Of a stretch of 53,965 nucleotides of DNA, positions 42,219 through 49,922 are shown in pieces. The notes below the pieces were generated by a model. It did no database searches, was not told the origin of the DNA, and worked only from the letters and a program-made list of their open reading frames with translations. Origin of the DNA: Arhodomonas aquaeolei DSM 8974 (GTDB taxonomy: Bacteria; Pseudomonadota; Gammaproteobacteria; Nitrococcales; Nitrococcaceae). Every line of letters starts with the position of its first letter. The first letter of the stretch is position 1. The stretch spans positions 1 to 53,965 of the forward strand of contig NZ_KB894819.1 in NCBI RefSeq assembly GCF_000374645.1, given 5' to 3'. The position numbers and the translations under genes were made by a program.

Positions 42219-43091
42219 ATGTGGAAGCGTCTTGCCGGCATTGCCGCCGCAACGGCCATGGCCGCGGGGATCGCCGCACCGGCGACGGCCGCCGACGAGC
42301 CGGTCACCATCGGCTGGGCCGCGTGGTCGAGCAACGAGATGACCACCAAGATCATCGCTCACGTGCTCGAAGAGAAGATGGACCAGGACGTGGAGCTGGT
42401 GCAGACCGACATCGCGCCGCTCTACCAGGGCGTGGCCAACGGCGACGTGGACGTGATGACCGTCGTGTGGCTGCCCTCCACCCACTCGGACTACATGGAC
42501 AAGGTCCGCGATGACGTGGTCAACCTCGGGTTCATCTACGACCACGCCAAGCTGGGCTGGGTCGTGCCGAGCTACGTCCCGGAGGACAAGATCGACTCCA
42601 TCGACGACCTCTCCGACCCCGAGGTGCGCGACAAGCTCGACGGCACCATCACGGGCATCGATCCGGGCGCCGGCCTCACCCGCCTGTCCAAGAAGGCGAT
42701 CAAGGACTACGGCCTCGACGACTACAACCTCCAGCTCTCCAGCGGCGCCGGCATGACCGCCGCGCTCAAGCGCGCCATCGACCGCAAGGAGTGGATCGTG
42801 GCTACCGGCTGGAGCCCGCACTGGATGTTCGGCGCCTTCGACATCCGCTACATCGACGATCCGAAGGGTGTGCTCGGCTCCTACGAGCGCGTGCACAAGA
42901 TCGCGCGCAAGGGCTTCTACCAGGACAACCCCGAGGTCGCCTCGATGCTCGCGCGGGTGTGGATGCCCATCGACGATCTGCAGAGCGCCATGTACGAGGC
43001 GCGCCAGACCTCCTACGAGGAAGCCGCCGCCAAGTACGTGGAGAACCACCCCAAACGGGTGAACTACTGGATCACCGGCCGGATGGAGTGA
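42219..43091 (+). CDS. Orphan glycine betaine/proline-type ABC binding protein (OpuAC family)
   Basis: A 290-residue periplasmic protein. The signal peptide MWKRLAGIAAATAMAAGIAA, then PATA/ADEP, is followed by VTIGWAAWSSNEMTTKII. The Trp-rich elements GWAAW, VVWLPSTHSDY and ATGWSPHWMF would form the aromatic cage that binds quaternary ammonium compounds in ProX/OpuAC. No permease or ATPase adjoins, so it must work with a transporter encoded elsewhere. AGAAAGGAG precedes the ATG. It suits an organism needing compatible solutes. Confidence 0.9.
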   Translation: MWKRLAGIAAATAMAAGIAAPATAADEPVTIGWAAWSSNEMTTKIIAHVLEEKMDQDVELVQTDIAPLYQGVANGDVDVMTVVWLPSTHSDYMDKVRDDVVNLGFIYDHAKLGWVVPSYVPEDKIDSIDDLSDPEVRDKLDGTITGIDPGAGLTRLSKKAIKDYGLDDYNLQLSSGAGMTAALKRAIDRKEWIVATGWSPHWMFGAFDIRYIDDPKGVLGSYERVHKIARKGFYQDNPEVASMLARVWMPIDDLQSAMYEARQTSYEEAAAKYVENHPKRVNYWITGRME

Positions 43092-43099
43092 TCCGCGCG

Positions 43100-43122
43100 C
43101 CCGGCCCCGTCACGGGGCCGGG
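43100..43122. terminator. Shared hairpin between convergent genes
   Basis: CCCGGCCCCG, TCA, CGGGGCCGGG: a perfect 10-bp stem. The three loop bases are the (complemented) stop codon of the DUF2007 gene. No T-tract is present on either side, so it may act as an RNA 3-prime stabiliser rather than a true intrinsic terminator. Confidence 0.45.
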
Positions 43123-43421
43123 CTCCCGCAGCGCCAGCACGCCGCGAACTGTCCCTCGACACGCTCACCGCAGCCCGGACACACCCACGCCGGCCCGTCC
43201 GAGTCGTGGTTGGACAGCACCTCGTCGATGAGCCGCCGGGCCACGGCCTCGTCCTCGTCCCGCTCCACCCAGAGCTGGGGCCAGACCTCCGTAGGCGGCA
43301 GGTCGCCCACCCCGCCGCCGAGGTAATAGTTGCGCACCATGCACACGATGCCGCGCCCACGGAGCACCTCCGCAAGGTGGCCGACGATCAGCGGGTCGCT
43401 GTCGGTATAGACGCGTTGCAT
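43110..43421 (-). CDS. DUF2007 protein with C-terminal zinc ribbon
   Basis: A 103-residue protein. The N-terminal DUF2007 domain (MQRVYTDSDPLIVGHLAEVL, WPQLWVERDEDEAVARRLID) is a ferredoxin-like putative signal-transducing module. It is followed by a CPGC-x(n)-CWRC zinc ribbon. It starts 6 bases after the stop of the gamma-glutamylcyclotransferase-like gene, so the two are co-transcribed. Function is unknown. Confidence 0.85.
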   Translation of the reverse strand: MQRVYTDSDPLIVGHLAEVLRGRGIVCMVRNYYLGGGVGDLPPTEVWPQLWVERDEDEAVARRLIDEVLSNHDSDGPAWVCPGCGERVEGQFAACWRCGSPAP

Positions 43422-43427
43422 GGCGAC

Positions 43428-43988
43428 TCAGGGCAGGTGGTAGCCATGATCCGGATGCCACCCGGGCATCGCCTCGAGCAGGCGCTCGTTTTTCGCCCGG
43501 CGTGCCGGGTCCGGGTCGTCGCCGGCGGCAACGGCCCCGATCGCCGCGACGTAGTCGCCGGGGAAGCCCTGCCATCGCGCCCCGTGCCAGACGAGGTCGC
43601 GGTACCAGGCGAACGGCCGGCCATGGGGATCGACATGGCTGGTCACGGCGGTGTAGAGGAAGACCATGCGGGGCTCGCCGCCCAGGGTGAGCGTCTCCGT
43701 GCGGACCTCGTAGCCCCCGGGGCCCAGGCCCTCGATGTCGTCGAGCACCGGGATCTCGTCGTCGGCCATGGCGTAGACCACGCCGTGCACACGATCCGCC
43801 GCCTCGCCGGTGCGGTGCGCGTCCGCCTTGGCGGAGCCGTCACCGTCGCTGCGCTTGTGGAAGCGCAGGCGATAGCCGGACAGGGTCGCGGTGCCGAGCT
43901 GCCGGCACTGCGGCGTGCGCAGCCCCAGGCGCAGGGGATGCAGGTTCGACCCGTAGGCGAAGTAAAGATTGGTGCCGCGCTCGCTCAT
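43428..43988 (-). CDS. Gamma-glutamylcyclotransferase-like protein
   Basis: A 186-residue GGCT-fold protein. YFAYGSNLHPLRL gives the substrate-binding YGSN loop (12-15), and E86 in LDDIEGLGPGGYE is the expected catalytic acid. Such enzymes release 5-oxoproline from gamma-glutamyl compounds; the exact substrate is not evident. GGAGAGGG lies just before the ATG. An upstream in-frame ATG would run into the promoter of the divergent DUF815 gene. Confidence 0.87.
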   Translation of the reverse strand: MSERGTNLYFAYGSNLHPLRLGLRTPQCRQLGTATLSGYRLRFHKRSDGDGSAKADAHRTGEAADRVHGVVYAMADDEIPVLDDIEGLGPGGYEVRTETLTLGGEPRMVFLYTAVTSHVDPHGRPFAWYRDLVWHGARWQGFPGDYVAAIGAVAAGDDPDPARRAKNERLLEAMPGWHPDHGYHLP

Positions 43989-44085
43989 GCCCTCTCCGGA
44001 TGCCGGAGGCCCGCCGCCAGGGCCGCCGTGATGTGCCAGAATGGATCGCCCGTCGAGTCTGACAGAACACGAGGAACGCAGCCAC

Positions 44086-44958
44086 ATGGACCCCACCGCC
44101 CGCCTCGCCGACGCCCTGGAGCAGCTGCTCGAACGCCTCGACCCCGTCCTCCCGCCCGCCACCGCGGCACCCGACTGGGACGCGAGCGTCGCGTTCCGCT
44201 GGCGTCACCGCAATAGCCACGGCTACCTCGAGCCGATCGACCATCCGCAGGAGCTGCGCCTGGGGAACCTGCGCAACATCGACCGCCAGCGCGACGAGCT
44301 CCAGCGCAACACGCGGCAGTTCCTGGCCGGCCTGCCGGCCAATAACGCCCTGCTCTGGGGCTCGCGGGGCACGGGCAAGTCGTCGCTGGTCAAGGCGCTG
44401 CTCACCGAGCACGCCGGCGAGGGGCTGCGGGTAATCGAGGTCGACGCCCACCACCTGGTGGACCTGCCGGACATCGTGGCCCTGCTCCACGACCGCCCGG
44501 AGCGGTTCGTGATCTTCTGCGACGACCTCTCCTTCGAGGCGGACGACGCCAGCTACAAGGCGCTCAAGGCGGTGCTCGACGGCTCGCTGGCCGCCGCCCC
44601 GGCGAACGTGCTGGTGTACGCGACCTCCAACCGCCGCCACCTGCTGCCGGAGTACATGGCCGACAACGAGCAGGCGCGCAACGTCGACGGCGAGATTCAC
44701 CACGGCGAGGCGGTCGAGGAGCGCATCTCGCTGTCCGAGCGCTTCGGCCTGTGGCTGTCGTTCTACCCCTTCGACCAGCAGCGCTACCTGGACATCTGCT
44801 TCGCCTGGCTGGAGACGCTGGGCGCCGACACCCGCGACGAGGAGGCGGTGCGCGCCGAGGCACTGCGCTATGCCCTCGCCCGTGGCTCACGCAGCGGCCG
44901 TGTCGCCTGGCAGTTCGCCCGCGACCACGCCGGGCGCACGGCGCTCGGCGGCGAGTGA
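44086..44958 (+). CDS. DUF815 AAA-type ATPase
   Basis: A 290-residue ATPase with Walker A WGSRGTGKSSL (91-101), Walker B-like FVIFCDDLSFE, and the DUF815 stretch VLVYATSNRRHLLPEYMADN plus LSERFGLWLSFYPFDQQRYL. The family is related to DnaA-like and MoxR-like AAA proteins, with unknown substrate. I prefer the ATG after GAGGAACGCAGCCAC over one 15 codons upstream. It stands alone; a REP island follows. Confidence 0.87.
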   Translation: MDPTARLADALEQLLERLDPVLPPATAAPDWDASVAFRWRHRNSHGYLEPIDHPQELRLGNLRNIDRQRDELQRNTRQFLAGLPANNALLWGSRGTGKSSLVKALLTEHAGEGLRVIEVDAHHLVDLPDIVALLHDRPERFVIFCDDLSFEADDASYKALKAVLDGSLAAAPANVLVYATSNRRHLLPEYMADNEQARNVDGEIHHGEAVEERISLSERFGLWLSFYPFDQQRYLDICFAWLETLGADTRDEEAVRAEALRYALARGSRSGRVAWQFARDHAGRTALGGE

Positions 44959-45047
44959 AGGCACCCCGGATTCAGGGCAGCAGTTCTCACTACGGTGCGC
45001 CGTCCGGCTGAATGCGTCTCAGGCGCGCACGAACCGGCCGGCGAGAC

Positions 45048-45074
45048 GTCGCACGCCTTCGGCGCACGACCTAC
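45048..45074. repeat. REP element, CACG stem type
   Basis: GTCGCACGCCTTCGGCGCAC then GACCTAC. It is identical in sequence to the copies at 127-153, 339-365 and 45175-45201. Confidence 0.8.
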
Positions 45075-45148
45075 CCGAACTCTCGCACGCCTGCACGGTC
45101 ATGGCGGGACATCAGCTGCATGTGGCGGGGGACACGGCGGCGGATCAT

Positions 45149-45246
45149 GTAGGCTGGCTGCTCCTGGCAGAGACGTCGCACGCCTTCGGCGCACGACCTA
45201 CCCGCGCCTTCAGGTAGGTCGTGCACGGCCGCAGGCCGTGTGCGAC
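45149..45246. repeat. Cluster of three REP elements
   Basis: GTAGGCTGGCTGCTCCTGGC (GGCTGC stem type) is followed at 45175-45201 by GTCGCACGCCTTCGGCGCAC then GACCTAC. At 45214-45246 comes the opposite-facing GTAGGTCGTGCACGGCCGCA with its closing half. Both stem types occur side by side here, showing that they belong to one mobilisable family. Confidence 0.8.
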
Positions 45247-45334
45247 AGCGCCGCTGCCCCGGGGAGCAGGGGGCGGCGTCAGCCCTGGACCGTCGTCAAG
45301 CCGGCACGCATTGCCACGACGAGGGTTGCCGGAC

Positions 45335-46651
45335 TCAGAGCATCTCGCTGGCGTAGTCCGCCAGCCGCGAGCGCTCGCCGCGCTGCAGGGTGATGTGGCC
45401 GGCGTGGGGCCAGCCGCGGAAGCGGTCGACCACGTAGGTCAGCCCCGAGGTGGTGCCGGTAAGGTAAGGGGTATCGATCTGGGCGATGTTGCCCAGGCAG
45501 ACGACCTTCGTGCCCGGCCCGGCACGGGTGATCAGGGTCTTCATCTGCTTGGCGGTGAGATTCTGGGCCTCGTCGAGGATCAGGTACCGGTCGATGAACG
45601 TCCGCCCGCGCATGAAGTTGAGCGAGCGGATGCGGATGCGGCTCTGGAGCACGTCCCGGGTCGCGGCCTGCTGCCAGCCACCGCCGTCGGGCCCGGAGAG
45701 CACCTCCAGGTTGTCCATCAGCGCCCCCATCCAGGGGGTCATCTTCTCCTCCTCGGTGCCCGGCAGGTGGCCGATGTCCTCGCCGATGGACACGGTCGCG
45801 CGGGTCATCACGATCTCGCGGTAGCGCGCATCGTCGAAGGTCTGAGCCAGGCCCGCGGCGAGCGCCAGCAGGGTCTTGCCCGTGCCCGCCGGCCCGAGCA
45901 GGGTGACGAAGTCCACTGCCGGATCGAGCAGCAGGTTGAGGGCGAAGTTCTGCTCGCGGTTGCGGGCGTGCACGCCCCACACCGATTCACCCCCGGCACG
46001 GTAGTCCTTCAGCGGCGCCAGCGTGGCGCGGCCGGCCTCGTCCACGGTGCTGACCACCGCCTCGCGCTCGCCGGTGTGGACGCACTCCCGCGGCGCCAGC
46101 GGCGGCTCGCCGGAAGGCGCCACCGCCGTGCCGCCCTCGCCGGGCCACTCGTCGAGGCCGCGCACGCCGGTGTAGAGCAGGTCGACGTCGTCCAGGACCT
46201 GGTCGCTGTGATAGTCCTCGGCGCGCAGGCCGGCGACGGTCGCGCGAATGCGCAGGTTGATGTCCTTGCTGACCAGCACGACGGTATGGCCGGCCAGGCG
46301 CTCGCGCAACGCCAGCGCGGCGGCGAGGATGCCCTCGTCGCCGGACTCGGTGCCGTCGCGCAGGAAGAACAGCCGCCCGGCCGGGGCCGCGCCCACCGCG
46401 GCCTGCGCCAGCACCAGCCCCTCGGCCAGCTCCGCGGGGCCGGCGTCGGCGAGCAGCGTGTCCAGGAAACGGCTGACCTGGCGGACGTTGCGCGCCTCCT
46501 CCGAGACCCCGCGCTTGGCGTCGTCCAGTTCGCTCAGCACCACCACCGGCAGGTAGAGGTCATGCTCCTCGAAACGGAACAGCGCCGCCGGGTCGTGCAT
46601 CAGCACCGAGGTGTCGAGCACGTAGGCCCGGGGCTGATCACTCGCCGTCAT
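45335..46651 (-). CDS. PIN-PhoH fusion protein (PhoH2-like RNA helicase/nuclease)
   Basis: A 438-residue protein. The N-terminal PIN nuclease domain (YVLDTSVLMHDP with D13, LPVVVLSELDD) is joined to a C-terminal PhoH ATPase with Walker A GPAGTGKTLLALAAG (about 250-264) and YLILDEAQNLT (about 355). PIN-PhoH proteins are ATP-dependent RNA helicases/RNases. The ATG lies inside the end of bcp (14-base overlap), so the two are co-transcribed, an association not found in E. coli. Confidence 0.92.
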   Translation of the reverse strand: MTASDQPRAYVLDTSVLMHDPAALFRFEEHDLYLPVVVLSELDDAKRGVSEEARNVRQVSRFLDTLLADAGPAELAEGLVLAQAAVGAAPAGRLFFLRDGTESGDEGILAAALALRERLAGHTVVLVSKDINLRIRATVAGLRAEDYHSDQVLDDVDLLYTGVRGLDEWPGEGGTAVAPSGEPPLAPRECVHTGEREAVVSTVDEAGRATLAPLKDYRAGGESVWGVHARNREQNFALNLLLDPAVDFVTLLGPAGTGKTLLALAAGLAQTFDDARYREIVMTRATVSIGEDIGHLPGTEEEKMTPWMGALMDNLEVLSGPDGGGWQQAATRDVLQSRIRIRSLNFMRGRTFIDRYLILDEAQNLTAKQMKTLITRAGPGTKVVCLGNIAQIDTPYLTGTTSGLTYVVDRFRGWPHAGHITLQRGERSRLADYASEML

Positions 46652-47117
46652 GGAGCGCCTTCGCCGCCGCCAGTGCCTCCTCGGCGTGCCCCTTCACCTT
46701 CACACCGCGCCATTCGCGGCGGAGCACGCCGTCGGCGTCGATGAGGAAGGTGCTGCGCTCCACGCCCATCACGCGCTTGCCGTACATGTTCTTCTCCTTG
46801 ATCACGCCGAAGAGGGTGCACACGCCCTCGTCCTTGTCCGAGAGCAGCGGGAAGGGGAAGTCGTACTTGTCGCTGAAGTTCTGCTGCGCCTTCGGGCCGT
46901 CGCGGGAGACGCCGACCACCAGCGTATTCGCCGCGGCAAACGCGTCGTGAAGGTCGCGGAAGTCCTTGCCCTCCTGGGTACAGCCCGGAGTGTTGGCCTT
47001 GGGATAGAAGAACAGCAGCACCTGCCGGCCGCGGCAGCCGGACAGCCGGAAGGCGGTGTCGCCCGTGGCCGGGCGCTCGAAGTCGGGGACGGGACGGTCA
47101 ATCTCGATATCGGACAT
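46638..47117 (-). CDS. bcp: Thioredoxin-dependent peroxiredoxin Bcp/PrxQ
   Basis: A 159-residue peroxiredoxin with the peroxidatic cysteine C46 in FFYPKANTPGCTQEG. The resolving cysteine found five residues later in E. coli Bcp is absent (TQEGK instead of TVQAC); the only other cysteine besides active-site C46 and C28 is in DEGVCTLFG. It may thus resolve through another cysteine or work as a 1-Cys enzyme. The start has consensus AGGAGG. It lies between gcvR and the phoH-like gene. Confidence 0.92.
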   Translation of the reverse strand: MSDIEIDRPVPDFERPATGDTAFRLSGCRGRQVLLFFYPKANTPGCTQEGKDFRDLHDAFAAANTLVVGVSRDGPKAQQNFSDKYDFPFPLLSDKDEGVCTLFGVIKEKNMYGKRVMGVERSTFLIDADGVLRREWRGVKVKGHAEEALAAAKALHDGE

Positions 47118-47208
47118 CCGGGAACCTCCTTTCGCCTGGCGATCACGTCCATCCCGATCATAGGGAATCGCGCCGCGGGGAGCACGCCGGCGGCGCACCG
47201 GCCGCCGC

Positions 47209-47742
47209 TCAGGCCTTGGCCGGCTCGATGATCGCGTCCAGGTTGAGCTCGTCGCAGAAGTCCATGAACTCCTCGCGCAGCCGCGCGATCTGCATGCGCG
47301 CCGGCACATCGACGGTCATGCGCACGGAGAACATGGGGGTGCCGGTATACACCGCGGTGTAGGTCGTCGTCGCCAGATCGCGGATATCGATCTCGCGCAC
47401 CGAGAAGAAGTTCGAGAGCTGGTGCACCACCCCGCCCTGGTCCATGCACACCACCTCCACCGCATAGGGCAGGAGCTCGCCGCCGCGGCGGCTGCGTGCG
47501 GTGCGCCGTGTCTGCACGGTCAGCGACAGGCGCCGCTCGAGGCTCGGCAGCGTCGCCTCCAGCTTGGCGAGCTGGTTCCAGCGCCCCGAGACCAGCACGA
47601 TGGCGGCGAACTCGCCGCCGAGCACGGTCATGCGGCTGTCCTCGATATTGCAGCCCGCGTCCGCCACCAGCCGGGTCAGCTCGTCCACCAGGCCGGGACG
47701 GTCCTCACCGAGCGCCGAGATAACCAGGAGACTGTTGTGCAT
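47209..47742 (-). CDS. gcvR: Glycine cleavage system regulator GcvR (two ACT domains)
   Basis: A 177-residue protein with two ACT domains: NSLLVISALGEDRPGLVDEL at the N-terminus and YAVEVVCMDQGGVVHQLSNF in the second half. In E. coli GcvR binds glycine and GcvA to repress gcvTHP. Position next to bcp and divergent from dapA matches E. coli. The ATG (MHNSLL) is preferred to a GTG 17 codons earlier because the ACT fold starts at once, although its ribosome site is weak. No gcv genes are in the window. Confidence 0.88.
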   Translation of the reverse strand: MHNSLLVISALGEDRPGLVDELTRLVADAGCNIEDSRMTVLGGEFAAIVLVSGRWNQLAKLEATLPSLERRLSLTVQTRRTARSRRGGELLPYAVEVVCMDQGGVVHQLSNFFSVREIDIRDLATTTYTAVYTGTPMFSVRMTVDVPARMQIARLREEFMDFCDELNLDAIIEPAKA

Positions 47743-47808
47743 GATGCTGGGATTTTCCGTGCGCGGTGGAACAACGGCGTCCGAGTGTAGCACGCGCCCG
47801 GTGCTTGC

Positions 47809-47837
47809 TTGTCACACCCCGGCACCGTCGCTACTAT
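47809..47837 (+). promoter_or_regulatory. Sigma-70 promoter of dapA-bamC
   Basis: TTGTCA, exactly 17 bases, TACTAT. Transcription should start near 47844, giving a leader of about 31 nt. This is the best promoter match in the window. Confidence 0.72.
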
Positions 47838-47874
47838 GCGGCCTTTATCGGGTTCCAGCGGGGAGATCGCGCAA

Positions 47875-48750
47875 ATGTTCCGCGGCAGCATGGTGGCTCT
47901 GGTCACGCCGATGCACGACGACGGCTCGGTGGACGAGGCGGCGCTGGAGCGGCTGGTGGAGTTTCACATCGCCAACGGCACCGACGCCATCGTCGCCGTC
48001 GGCACCACCGGCGAGTCCGCCACCCTCGACTACGACGAGCACTGTTACGTGATGCGCCGGGTGGTGGAGATGGTTCAGGGGCGTACCGTGGTCATCGGTG
48101 GCACCGGCGCCAACTCCACCTGGGAGGCGGTCAAGCTCACCCGCTGCGCCATGGAGGGCGGCTGCGACGCGGCCCTGCTGGTGACCCCGTACTACAACAA
48201 GCCGACGCAGGAAGGGCTCTACCAGCACTTCCGCACCGTCGCCGAGGACGTCCCGATCCCGCAGCTCATCTACAACGTCCCCGGGCGCACCGCCTGCGAC
48301 ATCCTGCCGGACACCGTCGACCGCCTGGCCGATATCTCCAACATCGTCGGCATCAAGGAGGCCACCGGCAGCGTCGAGCGCGCCCAGGAGCTGGTGGAGC
48401 GCTGCGGCGACCGCATCGACGTGTTCTGCGGCGAGGACGCCAAGAACCTCGCGCTCATGCTCGTGGGCGCCAAGGGCGCGATCTCGGTGACCGCCAACGT
48501 CGCCCCGCGCCAGATGCACGAGATGTGCGCAGCGGCGCTGCGCGGCGACCGCGAGGAGGCCGAGCGCATCGACGCGCGGCTGGCGGCGCTGCACAAGGCG
48601 CTGTTCGTCGAGACCAACCCCATTCCGGTCAAGTGGGCGGTACAGCAGCTCGGGTTCATCGGGCCCGGCATCCGTCTGCCCATGACGCCGCTTTCCGAGC
48701 AGCACCACGAGACGGTGCTGCAAGCGATGAAGCTCGCGGGCTGCCTGTGA
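47875..48750 (+). CDS. dapA: 4-hydroxy-tetrahydrodipicolinate synthase
   Basis: A 291-residue lysine/diaminopimelate pathway enzyme. It joins pyruvate and aspartate semialdehyde through a Schiff base on K161 (VGIKEATG), with T44/T45 (GTTGES), Y133 and R138 (IYNVPGRT) all at E. coli numbering. The ATG after CGGGGAGATCGCGCAA gives the family N-terminus FRGSMVALVTPM. bamC follows with overlap or 5-base spacing. Complete and typical. Confidence 0.97.
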   Translation: MFRGSMVALVTPMHDDGSVDEAALERLVEFHIANGTDAIVAVGTTGESATLDYDEHCYVMRRVVEMVQGRTVVIGGTGANSTWEAVKLTRCAMEGGCDAALLVTPYYNKPTQEGLYQHFRTVAEDVPIPQLIYNVPGRTACDILPDTVDRLADISNIVGIKEATGSVERAQELVERCGDRIDVFCGEDAKNLALMLVGAKGAISVTANVAPRQMHEMCAAALRGDREEAERIDARLAALHKALFVETNPIPVKWAVQQLGFIGPGIRLPMTPLSEQHHETVLQAMKLAGCL

Positions 48751-48755
48751 AAAAC

Positions 48756-49808
48756 ATGAATCGTTCCCTCGCCCTCACCGCCGCCGTTGCCCTGACGGTC
48801 ACCCTGTCCGGCTGCAGCTGGTTCGGCTGGGGCGATGACGCCCCGTCGTCGCAGTCCCGGATCGAGCAGCTCCAGCTGCCGCCGGATCTCACCAGGGATC
48901 AGGCTTCCGGAAGCATGCTGATCCCCGAAGACGGCGTGGCGACCGCCCGGGGCGGCAACAACGCCGTCCTGCCCCAGCCGGACTCGGTCACCGTCCAGCG
49001 CGCCGGCGACGACCGCTGGCTCAACGTCAGCGCACCGCCGAAGAAGGTCTGGCAGTGGGTGTCCGACTTCCTCGACCACCAGGGCGTGAAGAAGGCCCGC
49101 AGCCAGCCCGCCGTCGGCATCGCCGAGACCGAGTGGCTGTTCACCAATAAGCCGGTGACCGGCGGCGTATTCGCGCCGACCCTGCCCGGCCCCGAGGACG
49201 CCACCGTGGCGGATCGCTACCTCATCCGCGTCGAGCCCGGCCGCGAGGCGGACTCCGCAGAGGTATTCGTCGCCCACCGCCGGGTACGGCGCGAAGGCGA
49301 CGGCTGGACGCTGGCCGGCAACGACCCGTTCCTCGAAGCGGAGTTCCTGCGCAGCATGCTCGTCTACTTCGGTTACGCGCAGGAACGCAGCCACGAGGCG
49401 GTCGCCGCGGCGAGCGCGACCCAGCCCCAGGCCAACGTGACCCGCGTCGACGGCGCGCCGCGCCTGGTGCTCGGCAATGACTTCTTCAATGCATGGCGCC
49501 GCGTCGGCCTCGCCCTCGATCGGGCCGGCTTCACCGTGAGCGACCGCAACCGCAGCGATGGCATCTACTACGTCCGCTACGACACCAAGGCGGAGACCGG
49601 GGCGGAACCGCCGGAGGAGGGCTTCCTGGAATCCTTCGCCTTCTGGCGGGACGAGCCAGTGCCGGATACCGTGCGGACCTACCGCGTCGTCCTCGACAGC
49701 GCCGACGGCGAGACCCGGGTGCGGGTCGAGGCGGACAAAGCGGACACCACCGCTGATCCGGAGATCGTCGAGCGGATGCTCTCCCTGATCGCGGAGCAGC
49801 TGCGCTAG
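48756..49808 (+). CDS. bamC: Outer-membrane assembly lipoprotein BamC
   Basis: A 350-residue lipoprotein precursor with signal RSLALTAAVALTVTLSGC (lipobox LSGC, lipidated C20). It is followed by an unstructured N-terminal segment (SRIEQLQLPPDL) that binds BamD, then two helix-grip domains (about 95-200 and 225-345). A GTG three codons upstream overlapping the dapA stop is an alternative start. The order dapA-bamC is conserved with E. coli; here purL rather than purC follows. Confidence 0.92.
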   Translation: MNRSLALTAAVALTVTLSGCSWFGWGDDAPSSQSRIEQLQLPPDLTRDQASGSMLIPEDGVATARGGNNAVLPQPDSVTVQRAGDDRWLNVSAPPKKVWQWVSDFLDHQGVKKARSQPAVGIAETEWLFTNKPVTGGVFAPTLPGPEDATVADRYLIRVEPGREADSAEVFVAHRRVRREGDGWTLAGNDPFLEAEFLRSMLVYFGYAQERSHEAVAAASATQPQANVTRVDGAPRLVLGNDFFNAWRRVGLALDRAGFTVSDRNRSDGIYYVRYDTKAETGAEPPEEGFLESFAFWRDEPVPDTVRTYRVVLDSADGETRVRVEADKADTTADPEIVERMLSLIAEQLR

Positions 49809-49824
49809 CGCGGCGCCCCGCGTC

Positions 49825-49855
49825 GCCGGGGCGTACCCTTCCGGTACGCCCCGGC
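49825..49855 (+). terminator. Strong hairpin after bamC
   Basis: GCCGGGGCGTACC and GGTACGCCCCGGC form a perfect 13-bp stem with loop CTTCC. No T-tract follows, so it is more likely a pause or 3-prime protective structure than a full terminator. Confidence 0.45.
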
Positions 49856-49879
49856 GCAGGACAAGCCGATCAACAGCCG

Positions 49880-49901
49880 GGGGGCCATCGTGCCCCCTTT
49901 T
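49880..49901 (+). terminator. Intrinsic terminator or attenuator just before purL
   Basis: GGGGGC, loop CATCGT, GCCCCC, then TTTT. It ends 21 bases before the purL ATG. An outer pairing GCAGG-ACAA (49856-49864) with TTGT-CG-CCTGC (49900-49910) can enclose it. It may end the bamC transcript or attenuate purL. Confidence 0.6.
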
Positions 49902-49922
49902 GTCGCCTGCAGGGCCACACCC

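Larger units (their letters stand above)
44959..45334. other. Gene-free REP island between DUF815 and phoH-like genes
   Basis: Contains four GTAG/CTAC palindromes (listed separately) and no supported gene or clear terminator for either flanking gene. Confidence 0.6.
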
